A stretch of DNA of 6,317 bases from Acidimicrobiia bacterium (GTDB lineage Bacteria > Actinomycetota > Acidimicrobiia > Acidimicrobiales > Ilumatobacteraceae): NCBI GenBank assembly GCA_010025655.1, contig RGSV01000066.1, forward strand, positions 1 to 6,317. The letters run 5' to 3'. The notes beneath the pieces were generated by a model. It saw only the letters and a program-made list of their open reading frames with translations. It ran no database searches and was not told the DNA's origin. The first letter of the stretch is position 1; the number at the start of each line of letters is the position of its first letter. Below, in pieces: positions 1 through 6,197 of this stretch. Made by a program: the position numbers and the translations under genes.

Positions 1-22
1 ACTCCAACCTACGCTCAAGGCG

Positions 23-817
23 ATGACTTTTCAGTTCGACGACGCGACGCAGGTTTGGCCGCGCGGAGACGGCACACTTTCTGCGCGCGTGCACGACGGC
101 TGGGATATCGGCGGCAACGCCAACGGCGGATACCTGCTTGCGCTCGTCGCCGCAGCGATGCGCCACGCCACTGGTCGACCGCTGCCCGTGGCGTTGTCGT
201 GCCATTATCTCGCGCCGATCAACGATGCCGACGTCGTGATTGAAACCTCAATCATCAAAGTGGGGAAGGCGTTCACCACCGCACTTGCCACCATGCGTCA
301 CGGTGAGCGCATCATCGTGATGGCTTCGGGCACGCTTGCCGACGGGTTCTCCGTCGGCGGGCTTGCTCACGAGACCCGTTCATCACCGCAGATTCCACCC
401 ATTGCCGACTTGGCGTCGCGAGATACGAGCTCGTCCGGCATGCCCGGGCTGATGAGCAAACTCGACGTGCGCCTGCACCCCGACGACGTGGGCTTCGCGC
501 TGGGCACACCGAGTGGTCGAGCACTCGTGCGCGGCTGGTGCGCGTTTCGTGATACTCGACCAGTTGATGCACTCGCACTCACGCTGATGTGCGACGCCCT
601 GCCTCCGGCGATGTTCAATCTGTCGGGCGCACCCGGTTGGGTGCCCACCGTGCACTTGTCGTTTTATCTGCGTGGCGTTCCTGCGCCGGGCCCGATCGTC
701 GCCGAGTTCGCGACACATCACCTGCACGGTGGCATGTTCGAAGAAGACGGTTTGTTGTGGGATTCGACTGGCGCGCTCGTCGCCCAGTCGCGCCAACTAG
801 CGCTGCTGCCGCGCTGA
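23..817 (+). CDS. TesB-like acyl-CoA thioesterase family protein (double hotdog)
   Basis: This 264-residue protein probably hydrolyses acyl-CoA thioesters to free acid and CoA in the cytoplasm; the natural acyl chain cannot be read from sequence. The N-terminal hotdog half covers about residues 8-110, with the typical NGGYLLALV helix start (34-42). The C-terminal half covers about 165-264 and ends in the family-type stretch LWDSTGALVAQSRQLAL. Asp191 (MCDALPP), Thr209 (VPTVHL) and Gln258 (SRQLAL) line up by motif with the Asp/Thr/Gln catalytic triad of E. coli TesB. The middle (about 110-160) is a poorly conserved linker. The ATG at 23 gives a normal family N-terminus, although the frame is open to the window edge and the only purine run (AAGG, 17-20) is too close to be a good ribosome site. 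It converges with rsmI, leaving 31 bp between stop codons. Family call is secure; substrate and pathway are unknown. Confidence 0.85.
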   Translation: MTFQFDDATQVWPRGDGTLSARVHDGWDIGGNANGGYLLALVAAAMRHATGRPLPVALSCHYLAPINDADVVIETSIIKVGKAFTTALATMRHGERIIVMASGTLADGFSVGGLAHETRSSPQIPPIADLASRDTSSSGMPGLMSKLDVRLHPDDVGFALGTPSGRALVRGWCAFRDTRPVDALALTLMCDALPPAMFNLSGAPGWVPTVHLSFYLRGVPAPGPIVAEFATHHLHGGMFEEDGLLWDSTGALVAQSRQLALLPR

Positions 818-848
818 TTCGTCGCTCGTGCCGCGCTAGTTCGGGCCG

Positions 849-1679
849 CTAGCCAAGCGACAGCGTCAACTCGTAGACGTGTCGCTTGGCTACCCCAAGT
901 CGTGCCGACACCCGTGACGCCGCATCTTTACGCGATGCTCCGGCTGCGATTTCGGCACGCAGTGCAGTGATGATTTCGTCGTCGGTCGGCGGGGCAGCGG
1001 GTGCCGCACCATCGACCACGATCACGAACTCTCCGCGTGCATCGTCGCCAGCGAATTGACGCACGGCATCGTGCAAGGTGCCACGCCAGAGATGCTCGTG
1101 AATCTTGGTGAGTTCAGCCGCAATCACCACGCGACGATATGCACCGCACATCGACTCAAGGTCAGTGAGCGTGCGGTGAAGTCGGTGTGGTGCCTCATAC
1201 AGCACGACCGTGCGCAGTTCGGCGGCCACCGCCTCGAGTCGCTCGCTGCGTTCGGCGCCAGATCGCGGCAAGAAACCTTCGAACACCCATCGTGAAGATG
1301 CAAGACCGCTCAATGAGATCGCCATCACTGCAGCACTTGGCCCAGGGGCTGCGCTTACCGCCAAACCGGCATCAATGGCGGCTCGTACGAGACGTTCGCC
1401 GGGGTCACTGATGCCGGGACTTCCAGCGTCAGTGATCAGCGCCACCGTCTTGCCCGCGGCGATGAGTGCGACGATTTCTTCACGAACATCGTGCTCGGTG
1501 TGGTCATTGACAACAATCAGTCGTTTGATGCCGATGCCGAAGCGTTGGAACAACTTCTGCGAATGGCGGGTGTCTTCGCAGCAGATCACGTCGCTCTGTT
1601 GCAGCGTCTCAATCGCGCGTGCTGTGATGTCGCCCAGATTGCCAATCGGCGTGGCAACGAGCACGAGTCGCCCCGTCAT
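849..1679 (-). CDS. rsmI: 16S rRNA (cytidine(1402)-2'-O)-methyltransferase RsmI
   Basis: RsmI methylates the ribose 2'-OH of C1402 in 16S rRNA, in the decoding centre, using S-adenosylmethionine. The 276-residue product matches the usual length (E. coli 286). The N-terminal tetrapyrrole-methylase-like domain shows VATPIGNLGD (8-17), CCEDTRHSQKL (34-44), LITDAGSPGISDPG (81-94) and APGPSA (111-116), all signature stretches. TKIHEHLWRGTL (191-202) and GEFVIVV (216-222) follow. The C-terminal piece KDAASRVSARLGVAKRHVYEL (251-271) is the usual small helical tail. I chose the ATG at 1679 because homologues begin just before the VATPIGN strand. The frame stays open to 1730, which would overlap the upstream DUF192 gene and add residues with no family character. 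It is the last gene of a minus-strand run, 25 nt after the DUF192 stop. Its final codons form half of a strong stem-loop. Confidence 0.95.
   Translation of the reverse strand: MTGRLVLVATPIGNLGDITARAIETLQQSDVICCEDTRHSQKLFQRFGIGIKRLIVVNDHTEHDVREEIVALIAAGKTVALITDAGSPGISDPGERLVRAAIDAGLAVSAAPGPSAAVMAISLSGLASSRWVFEGFLPRSGAERSERLEAVAAELRTVVLYEAPHRLHRTLTDLESMCGAYRRVVIAAELTKIHEHLWRGTLHDAVRQFAGDDARGEFVIVVDGAAPAAPPTDDEIITALRAEIAAGASRKDAASRVSARLGVAKRHVYELTLSLG
850..892. terminator. Perfect 12-bp stem-loop at convergent gene ends, possible bidirectional terminator
   Basis: TAGCCAAGCGAC (850-861) and GTCGCTTGGCTA (881-892) are perfect reverse complements separated by 19 nt. A further 4-bp pairing (CGTC 864-867 with GACG 876-879) lies inside the loop. 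The left arm contains the rsmI stop codon (849-851) and the rest lies in the last rsmI codons. It is 33 bp past the thioesterase stop. Neither side is followed by a T-run, so it does not match a classical intrinsic terminator. It could end or stabilise transcripts from both strands without a U-tract, as is often proposed for actinobacteria; that role is inference. Confidence 0.5.
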
Positions 1680-1704
1680 GTTCGCCGCCAAGCCCCGCGC
1701 CTCA

Positions 1705-2049
1705 TCACGTGCGCCGCACTTCCACCACATCGCCCACCTTCAAGCCCCAGCGTTCGAACGACCCAGCCTTGGCTTCCACCACCGTGCGTGCTTCACGCAC
1801 CGGCATCGGCAGTCGCATCGGCGCCAAGCGTTGCACCTTGACCACCCGAGATGCATGGTCGAGGTAAGCGACATCGAGAGCACAACGCATACCGACCGAG
1901 TGCACCCAGCTGCATCTCGGTAACACCAAGGCAAACTGTGGATCTCGCTCACCAATCATCCCGCGCCGCCGAGCCCCACGCGACTCCGCCACCGTCGCAC
2001 TCGCCAACACGCGACCGCCAGCCACCAGCCACGCGTCGCCCGAGGTCAT
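1705..2049 (-). CDS. DUF192 family protein
   Basis: This 114-residue protein has a single DUF192 domain; the biochemical role of the family is not established. The recognisable blocks are RRRGMIGER (27-35), the WVHSVGMRCALDVAYLD block (48-64; family consensus resembles FWMKNTLIPLDIAFID, here in the shorter VHSVGM form common in actinobacteria), RVVKVQRLAP (68-77) and VEAKAGSFERWGLKVGDVVEV (91-111). There is no signal peptide or membrane helix, unlike many proteobacterial relatives that are secreted or lipid-anchored, so it is probably cytoplasmic. The ATG at 2049 overlaps the ychF stop by 4 nt (ATGA), the classic arrangement for translational coupling. The longer open frame back to 2229 lies inside ychF and encodes an Arg-rich stretch without domain character. 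rsmI follows after 25 nt. Family call is firm; function is not known. Confidence 0.85.
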   Translation of the reverse strand: MTSGDAWLVAGGRVLASATVAESRGARRRGMIGERDPQFALVLPRCSWVHSVGMRCALDVAYLDHASRVVKVQRLAPMRLPMPVREARTVVEAKAGSFERWGLKVGDVVEVRRT

Positions 2050-3143
2050 ACGTTGAAGCGAATCTCCATCACGTCGCCGTCGGCCACGACATAGTCCTTG
2101 CCCTCCACCCGCAGCTTGCCAACATCGCGTGCTTTCGCCCATGACCCGACGGCCAGCAGCTCGTCGCAGTGCACTACATCGGCGCGAATGAACCCCCGCT
2201 GCAAGTCGGTATGGATCTTGCCTGCGCACTCAGGTGCCTTGGCTCCGGCATGAAATGTCCATGCACGTGACTCTTTGTCGCCCGTGGTGAAGAACGTGCG
2301 CAAGCCGAGCAGGTGATACGCCGAACGCACAAGGCGGGGTAGTGCACCTTCGCCGAGACCAAGTGCCTCGAGCATGTCAATGCGGTCTTGACCCGTCAGC
2401 TGTGCTGCCTCTGCCTCAATCTGCACGCTCATGCCGAGCACCTCAACTTCGTGTTCGCTCGCCGAACCTGGCGGTGCGAGTTCGGCGGCGACACGGGCAA
2501 CCTGCGCCGGAATCGTGTCGAGAGCATCTTCGGCCACGTTCACCACTGCCAGCACGCGACGCGTGGTGAGCAAGAAGTGGGGCGCCAGCAATTCCCGATC
2601 GGCGTCGGAAACCCCGGCGCGATACAGCGGGCGACCCTCGGCAAGCAATTTCTGCGCTCGCTCAAGCGCGGCAACTTCGTCGGCGATCGACTTGTCCATG
2701 CGTGCTGCTTTTTGCATTTTGCCGAGTTTGGTTTCGACGCTCTCCAAGTCGGCGAGTGCGAGTTCGAGTTCGACCACTCGCAGATGTTCGAGTGGGTCGC
2801 TCGGCCCAGGAATATCGTCGTCGACAAATGCGCGCAACACGAACACGATCGCATCGACCTCACGAATATTGGCGAGAAACTTGTTGCCGAGACCTTCGCC
2901 CTTGCTCGCACCCTCGACGAGACCGCCGATGTCGACTACTTCGATGGTGGCGTTGACTACTTTTTTGCTCTCCGACATTTTGGCGAGAGCATCGAGACGC
3001 GGGTCGAGCACCTTGGCGACGCCGATGTTGGGGTCTTTCGTCGCGAACGGATACGGGGCTGCGAGCGCGTTCGAACCTGTGAGCGCGTTGTACAGCGACG
3101 ACTTGCCCGCATTCGGCAAACCGACCAGACCGAAGCGCTCCAT
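2046..3143 (-). CDS. ychF: Ribosome-binding ATPase YchF (Obg-like ATPase)
   Basis: YchF is a universally conserved Obg-family P-loop protein that prefers ATP over GTP, binds ribosomes and has been linked to stress and redox responses. The 365-residue product matches E. coli YchF (363). The P-loop GLPNAGKS is at 8-15, the Walker B/G3 motif DIGG at 71-74 followed by the hallmark [18 protein letters not shown] (78-95), and the ATP-type NVAE (202-205) replaces the GTP-specific NKxD. A coiled-coil insert lies at about 120-170 and a C-terminal TGS domain at about 281-364 ([21 protein letters not shown], ending IRFNV). The ATG at 3143 was preferred because homologues begin directly before the KxGLVGLPN strand; the frame is open 12 codons further upstream. 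The position of the E. coli redox-sensing Cys35 is Ala34 here (PFATKDPN). It is divergent from sufB and overlaps the DUF192 gene by 4 nt. Confidence 0.96.
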   Translation of the reverse strand: MERFGLVGLPNAGKSSLYNALTGSNALAAPYPFATKDPNIGVAKVLDPRLDALAKMSESKKVVNATIEVVDIGGLVEGASKGEGLGNKFLANIREVDAIVFVLRAFVDDDIPGPSDPLEHLRVVELELALADLESVETKLGKMQKAARMDKSIADEVAALERAQKLLAEGRPLYRAGVSDADRELLAPHFLLTTRRVLAVVNVAEDALDTIPAQVARVAAELAPPGSASEHEVEVLGMSVQIEAEAAQLTGQDRIDMLEALGLGEGALPRLVRSAYHLLGLRTFFTTGDKESRAWTFHAGAKAPECAGKIHTDLQRGFIRADVVHCDELLAVGSWAKARDVGKLRVEGKDYVVADGDVMEIRFNV

Positions 3144-3155
3144 ACGACGCACCGA

Positions 3156-3177
3156 CGCTACGCCTGCAGCGGGCGCC
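3156..3177. repeat. 22-bp intergenic direct repeat, copy 1
   Basis: This copy differs at one base from copy 2 (3202-3223), with a 46-bp period. Its core CGCCTGCAGCGGGCG (3161-3175) is an imperfect version of the palindrome seen in copy 2; the mismatched pair would be a T-G wobble. It begins 13 bp upstream of the chosen ychF start codon, so it could act in the ychF promoter or leader. It may be an operator pair or a dispersed palindromic element; one window cannot tell which. Confidence 0.6.
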
Positions 3178-3201
3178 ACACTCGTCGGCCGCGACCGAGT
3201 T

Positions 3202-3223
3202 CGCTACGCCTGCAGCAGGCGCC
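3202..3223. repeat. 22-bp intergenic direct repeat, copy 2, with perfect palindromic core
   Basis: CGCCTGC-A-GCAGGCG (3207-3221) is a perfect 7-bp inverted repeat around one central base, flanked by sequence shared with copy 1 (CGCTA before, CC after). It lies in the divergent ychF/sufB intergenic region, about 70 bp upstream of the putative sufB -10 element. A dimeric regulator site or a small repeated extragenic palindrome would both look like this. Confidence 0.6.
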
Positions 3224-3290
3224 CGCATCCACCTGGCGGTCTCTGCGTCACGCGCCACACCCCTCGACGGGAGGTTCTGGCGGTCTGAAT

Positions 3291-3310
3291 TGTTACTATC
3301 TGCGTAGGAG
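3291..3310 (+). promoter_or_regulatory. Putative sufB promoter (extended -10) and ribosome-binding site
   Basis: TGTTACTAT (3291-3299) reads as an extended -10 element (TGn followed by TACTAT). No convincing -35 hexamer stands 16-18 bp upstream, which is compatible with an extended -10 promoter. AGGAG (3306-3310) is a near-ideal Shine-Dalgarno core, but its 13-nt spacing to the ATG at 3324 is longer than the usual 5-9. No other ATG, GTG or TTG start in the sufB frame lies between it and 3324. If the -10 is right, transcription would start almost on the AGGAG, giving a leader of under 20 nt. Confidence 0.4.
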
Positions 3311-3323
3311 AAATTCCCCCACC

Positions 3324-4724
3324 ATGACCACGTTTGACCTCGACCTCTCCAAGTACTCCCTTGGCTGGAGCGACGACGTCGAATACGCCTTCACCCCCGA
3401 AAAAGGCCTCAACGACCGCGTGGTCGAGCAGATCTCCTGGTGGAAGGGCGAGCCCGAGTGGATGCGCAAGTTGCGCCTTCGCTCACTGAAGACCTTCGAC
3501 AAGAAGCCGATGGCCGAGTGGTTCGCGGTCAACATGCCCGACCTCGACTTCCAAGACATCTACTACTACCTAAAGCCAGCCACCGAGCAGGTGGACGAGT
3601 GGGATGACCTGCCCGAGCAAATGAAGGCCACGTACGAAAAGCTCGGCATTCCCGAAGCCGAGCGAAAGTATCTCGCCGGAGTCACCGCGCAGTATGAGAG
3701 CGAAGTGGTCTTCCATCGCAATCGCGAAGATCTTGAGAAGCAGGGCATTCTCTTCTGCGACATGGACACCGCGCTACGCGAGTATCCCGACCTCGTCAAG
3801 CAGTACTTCGGCACGGTGATTCCGCCGGGAGACAACAAGTTCGCCGCACTCAACACCAGCGTGTGGTCGGGCGGTTCGTTCATCTACGTGCCGCCGGGTG
3901 TCGAGTGCGAGATGCCGCTGCAGGCTTACTTCCGCATCAATTCAGAGAATGCTGGTCAATTTGAGCGCACGCTGATCATCGCCGATGAAGGCAGCAAGGT
4001 GCACTACATCGAGGGTTGTTCGGCGCCGGTGTACACCAACGACTCGCTGCACTCGGCCGTTGTCGAGATTGTCGTGAAGCCCAGCGCGCACGTCACCTAC
4101 ACCACCATCCAGAACTGGTCGCCGAACGTCTACAACCTCGTCACCAAGCGTGCCCGCGTTGAAGCCGAAGGCCACATGGAATGGATCGACGGCAACATCG
4201 GCTCGAAGCTCACCATGAAGTACCCGAGCGTGTATCTCGTCGGCCCGAAGGCAACGGGCGAAGTGCTGTCGGTTGCCTACGCGGGCCCCGGTCAGCACCA
4301 AGACGCCGGCGCCAAGATGGTGCACGCAGCGCCAGAGACATCGTCGAAGATCGTGTCGAAGTCGATCAGCAAAGACGGCGGCATCACGACCTACCGCGGG
4401 CTTGTGCGCGTCGAGGAAGGCGCGACTGGCTGCAAGAGCCATGTGCAGTGCGACGCCCTGATTCTCGATGAGAAATCAGAGAGCCGCACGCTGCCATATA
4501 TGGAAGTCGGTGAGCGCGACGCACAGGTTGGTCACGAGGCCACGGTGTCGAAAATCGCCGACGAGCAGTTGTTCTACTTGACGAGTCGCGGTCTCACGCC
4601 CGAGCAGGCGATGGGCATGGTCGTGAACGGGTTCATCGAGCCCGTCACCCGCACTTTGCCGATGGAATATGCCGTCGAATGGAGCCGTCTCATCGAACTA
4701 CAGATGGAAGGTTCGGTGGGCTGA
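3324..4724 (+). CDS. sufB: Fe-S cluster assembly scaffold protein SufB
   Basis: SufB is the scaffold subunit of the cytoplasmic SufBC2D complex, on which iron-sulfur clusters are built from SufS/SufU-derived sulfur. The 466-residue product starts [15 protein letters not shown], has the conserved helical N-terminus with WWKGEPEWM (about 33-41), then the right-handed parallel beta-helix core and the C-terminal helical domain ending ELQMEGSVG. Key residues by alignment with E. coli: Cys232 in IEGCSAP (E. coli Cys254), Cys376 in VQCDAL (E. coli Cys405, the proposed cluster-assembly site) and Glu405 in GHEATVSK (E. coli Glu434), with the same 29-residue spacing from Cys376. There is no intein, unlike the SufB of M. 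tuberculosis. The ATG at 3324 is the family start; an open frame reaching back to 2388 is only antisense to ychF. It is the first gene of the operon and is followed by 76 bp before the small Cys4 gene. Confidence 0.97.
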   Translation: MTTFDLDLSKYSLGWSDDVEYAFTPEKGLNDRVVEQISWWKGEPEWMRKLRLRSLKTFDKKPMAEWFAVNMPDLDFQDIYYYLKPATEQVDEWDDLPEQMKATYEKLGIPEAERKYLAGVTAQYESEVVFHRNREDLEKQGILFCDMDTALREYPDLVKQYFGTVIPPGDNKFAALNTSVWSGGSFIYVPPGVECEMPLQAYFRINSENAGQFERTLIIADEGSKVHYIEGCSAPVYTNDSLHSAVVEIVVKPSAHVTYTTIQNWSPNVYNLVTKRARVEAEGHMEWIDGNIGSKLTMKYPSVYLVGPKATGEVLSVAYAGPGQHQDAGAKMVHAAPETSSKIVSKSISKDGGITTYRGLVRVEEGATGCKSHVQCDALILDEKSESRTLPYMEVGERDAQVGHEATVSKIADEQLFYLTSRGLTPEQAMGMVVNGFIEPVTRTLPMEYAVEWSRLIELQMEGSVG

Positions 4725-4734
4725 GCGCGCCAGC

Positions 4735-4774
4735 GGTGGCAAGTGCGCGCCCGTGGTGGGCAGTGCGCGCCACC
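4735..4774 (+). repeat. Imperfect 17-bp tandem repeat in the sufB-Cys4 gene spacer
   Basis: The 17-bp units at 4735-4751 and 4755-4771 differ at two positions (20-bp period) and share AGTGCGCGCC. GGTGGC (4735-4740) can also pair with GCCACC (4769-4774), so the transcript may form a GC-rich hairpin in the only sizeable gap of the suf operon. It could modulate read-through or protect the sufB message; there is no T-run after it, so it is unlikely to be a full terminator. Confidence 0.4.
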
Positions 4775-4800
4775 CAGCACGAACTACGGTCAGAAACGCC

Positions 4801-5139
4801 ATGTCAATGCGTGCCGACTGCAAACACTTCGAAAGCCGCACGTACAACACGGGTGACACCGTGCGCAGCTGCAAACTGGGCCTCGCACCCGATGCACCGT
4901 GGCGCTGCCCGGCTGATTGCCCGAAGTTTGAGCGCCGTTCGATGGACGTCGGCTGGACGCACGGCACGCTGGTGACTGGCGCTGCACCAGCTGCTCCTGC
5001 CAGCCTCGATGACGGCAGTGCCGCGGCGATTCTGAGCGAAGCCGAGTCGATCATCAACGCCATCGCGCCAGAAGTAGTGAGTGAACTCGAACGAGGCAAG
5101 CCGAAGAAGTTCAAGCGCAAGAAGAAGCGCAAAAAGTAG
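4801..5139 (+). CDS. Uncharacterised four-cysteine small protein within the suf operon
   Basis: I do not recognise this 112-residue protein. Its first 50 residues hold four cysteines at 7, 24, 36 and 40 (C-x16-C-x11-C-x3-C) in a Trp/Pro-rich setting (ADCKHF, RSCKLGL, PWRCPADCPKFERR), followed by DVGWTHGTLV. That pattern is consistent with binding zinc or an iron-sulfur cluster, but no named fold is proven. Residues about 58-68 are an Ala/Pro linker, about 72-96 an amphipathic acidic helix (AESIINAIAPEVVSELE), and 98-112 an extremely basic Lys/Arg tail (KKFKRKKKRKK). There is no signal peptide or membrane segment. The ATG at 4801 was chosen because the cysteine block starts just after it and earlier codons overlap the end of sufB; the ATG at 4807 is an alternative, and neither has a clear ribosome site. 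The stop is 5 nt before sufD, so it is almost certainly co-transcribed and possibly coupled. A role as a Suf accessory factor, cluster carrier or nucleic-acid-binding sensor is inference only. Confidence 0.8.
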   Translation: MSMRADCKHFESRTYNTGDTVRSCKLGLAPDAPWRCPADCPKFERRSMDVGWTHGTLVTGAAPAAPASLDDGSAAAILSEAESIINAIAPEVVSELERGKPKKFKRKKKRKK

Positions 5140-5144
5140 TACCA

Positions 5145-6197
5145 ATGTCAACGCTTGCTGAACTCGTGCTACCCACCGCTGAGCAGGAACTGTGGAGGTA
5201 CAGCCGTATTGGCGAACTCGACCTCACGTCGTATCGCCCGGGGATGTTGCAGACGACGGTCTCTGGCGCAAAGACCACCGACGAGTCGCTCATCCCGCAC
5301 GATGCCGTGTCGAGTGAAGCGGCCGACATGTTCGAGACACTCAATGCCGCGAGCGCCCAGGTGTCGCACATTGCCACCAAGCGCGGCGAGGTTGTCACCA
5401 CACCGATCGTGGTCGAGCATCGGCTCGATGAGGCGGGTGTCGTGTGCGCCTCACTGTTGGAGATTGATGCCGCCGAAAACAGCGAAGTTACGGTGGTCGA
5501 ACGCTTCACGAGCGGGGCTGATGCTCGCTCGCTGATCGTGCCAGTTGTGCGCATTCGCGCTGCACAGTCGGCGCGCGTCACCTACGTGCACATCAACGAA
5601 TTGGGTCGTGCTACCTGGTCGATCGGTTACCAGCGGGCGAGTGGTGAGCGTGACTCAAGTATCTCGACCAACACGGTCGCCCTCGGCGGCGACTACGCCC
5701 GAGTGCGCGCGGGTGTACGACTCATCGGGGTGGGTGCGAACGCAAAGCAAGTGGCGTTGTATTTCGCCGACGGCACGCAGATGCACGACTTTCGCACTTT
5801 GCAAGACCACGCCGCACCGCGAACGCGCAGTGACCTGCTCTTCAAAGGTGCAGTCAAAGACACCGCGAAGAGCGTTTACACGGGTCTCATCAAGATTCGC
5901 GACAACGCCGACAAGTCCGAAGCGTTTCAGACAAACCGCAATCTCACACTTTCAAGTGGGGCATGGGCCGAGAGTGTGCCGAATCTTGAAATCGAAACTA
6001 ACGACGTGAAGTGCAGTCACGCCAGCACCGTGGGGCCAATCGATGACGACCAGCGGTTCTACCTCGAGAGTCGGGGTATTCGCCCAGAGATCGCAGAGCG
6101 ACTTGTGGTGTTCGGCTTTTTCGCTGACGTGATTGACCGTCTACCTGCCGCTGCACAGCCTGAAGCGTTGCGAGAGAGAGTGGGTGCCCGACTATGA
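5145..6197 (+). CDS. sufD: Fe-S cluster assembly protein SufD
   Basis: SufD is the SufB paralogue that completes the SufBC2D scaffold and is needed for iron acquisition and cluster formation at the SufB-SufD interface. The 350-residue product is short against E. coli (423) and most actinobacterial forms (about 390 from memory); the reduction is mainly at the N-terminus (MSTLAELVLPTAEQELWRYSRI, where W-RY is the usual 'EEWRYT' start). The C-terminal signature is intact: TNRNLTLS, DVKCSHASTVGPIDDDQRFYLESRGI, with His292 matching E. coli SufD His360 and Cys290 before it. The beta-helix core is less conserved, as is normal for SufD. The ATG at 5145 lies 5 nt after the stop of the Cys4 gene; the purine-rich lysine codons of that gene (around 5121-5136) may serve as its ribosome site. 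The TGA overlaps the next gene's ATG by 4 nt. Confidence 0.95.
   Translation: MSTLAELVLPTAEQELWRYSRIGELDLTSYRPGMLQTTVSGAKTTDESLIPHDAVSSEAADMFETLNAASAQVSHIATKRGEVVTTPIVVEHRLDEAGVVCASLLEIDAAENSEVTVVERFTSGADARSLIVPVVRIRAAQSARVTYVHINELGRATWSIGYQRASGERDSSISTNTVALGGDYARVRAGVRLIGVGANAKQVALYFADGTQMHDFRTLQDHAAPRTRSDLLFKGAVKDTAKSVYTGLIKIRDNADKSEAFQTNRNLTLSSGAWAESVPNLEIETNDVKCSHASTVGPIDDDQRFYLESRGIRPEIAERLVVFGFFADVIDRLPAAAQPEALRERVGARL

Noticed and set aside
1680..1730. Longer rsmI start at 1730
   Set aside because: It would overlap the end of the DUF192 gene and add 17 residues before the conserved GRLVLVATPIGN start.
1210..1923. 237-codon plus-strand open frame opposite rsmI and the DUF192 gene
   Set aside because: It is a shadow of two well-supported minus-strand genes, with no domain features and no ribosome site.
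2050..2229. Longer DUF192 start at 2229
   Set aside because: The extra 60 residues are Arg-rich out-of-frame ychF sequence; the ATGA overlap start at 2049 fits the domain boundary.
2431..3288. 285-codon plus-strand open frame opposite ychF
   Set aside because: Its product is a Ser/Ala/Arg-rich low-complexity translation typical of the antisense of a GC-rich gene; ychF on the other strand is unmistakable.
2388..3323. A 312-codon stop-free extension upstream of and in frame with sufB
   Set aside because: It runs antisense through ychF, has no SufB character, and the product starting at 3324 matches known SufB N-termini.
4669..4800. Longer start of the Cys4 gene inside sufB
   Set aside because: The extra 44 residues come from the sufB 3' end and the repeat-bearing spacer and look non-coding; the cysteine block begins right after 4801.
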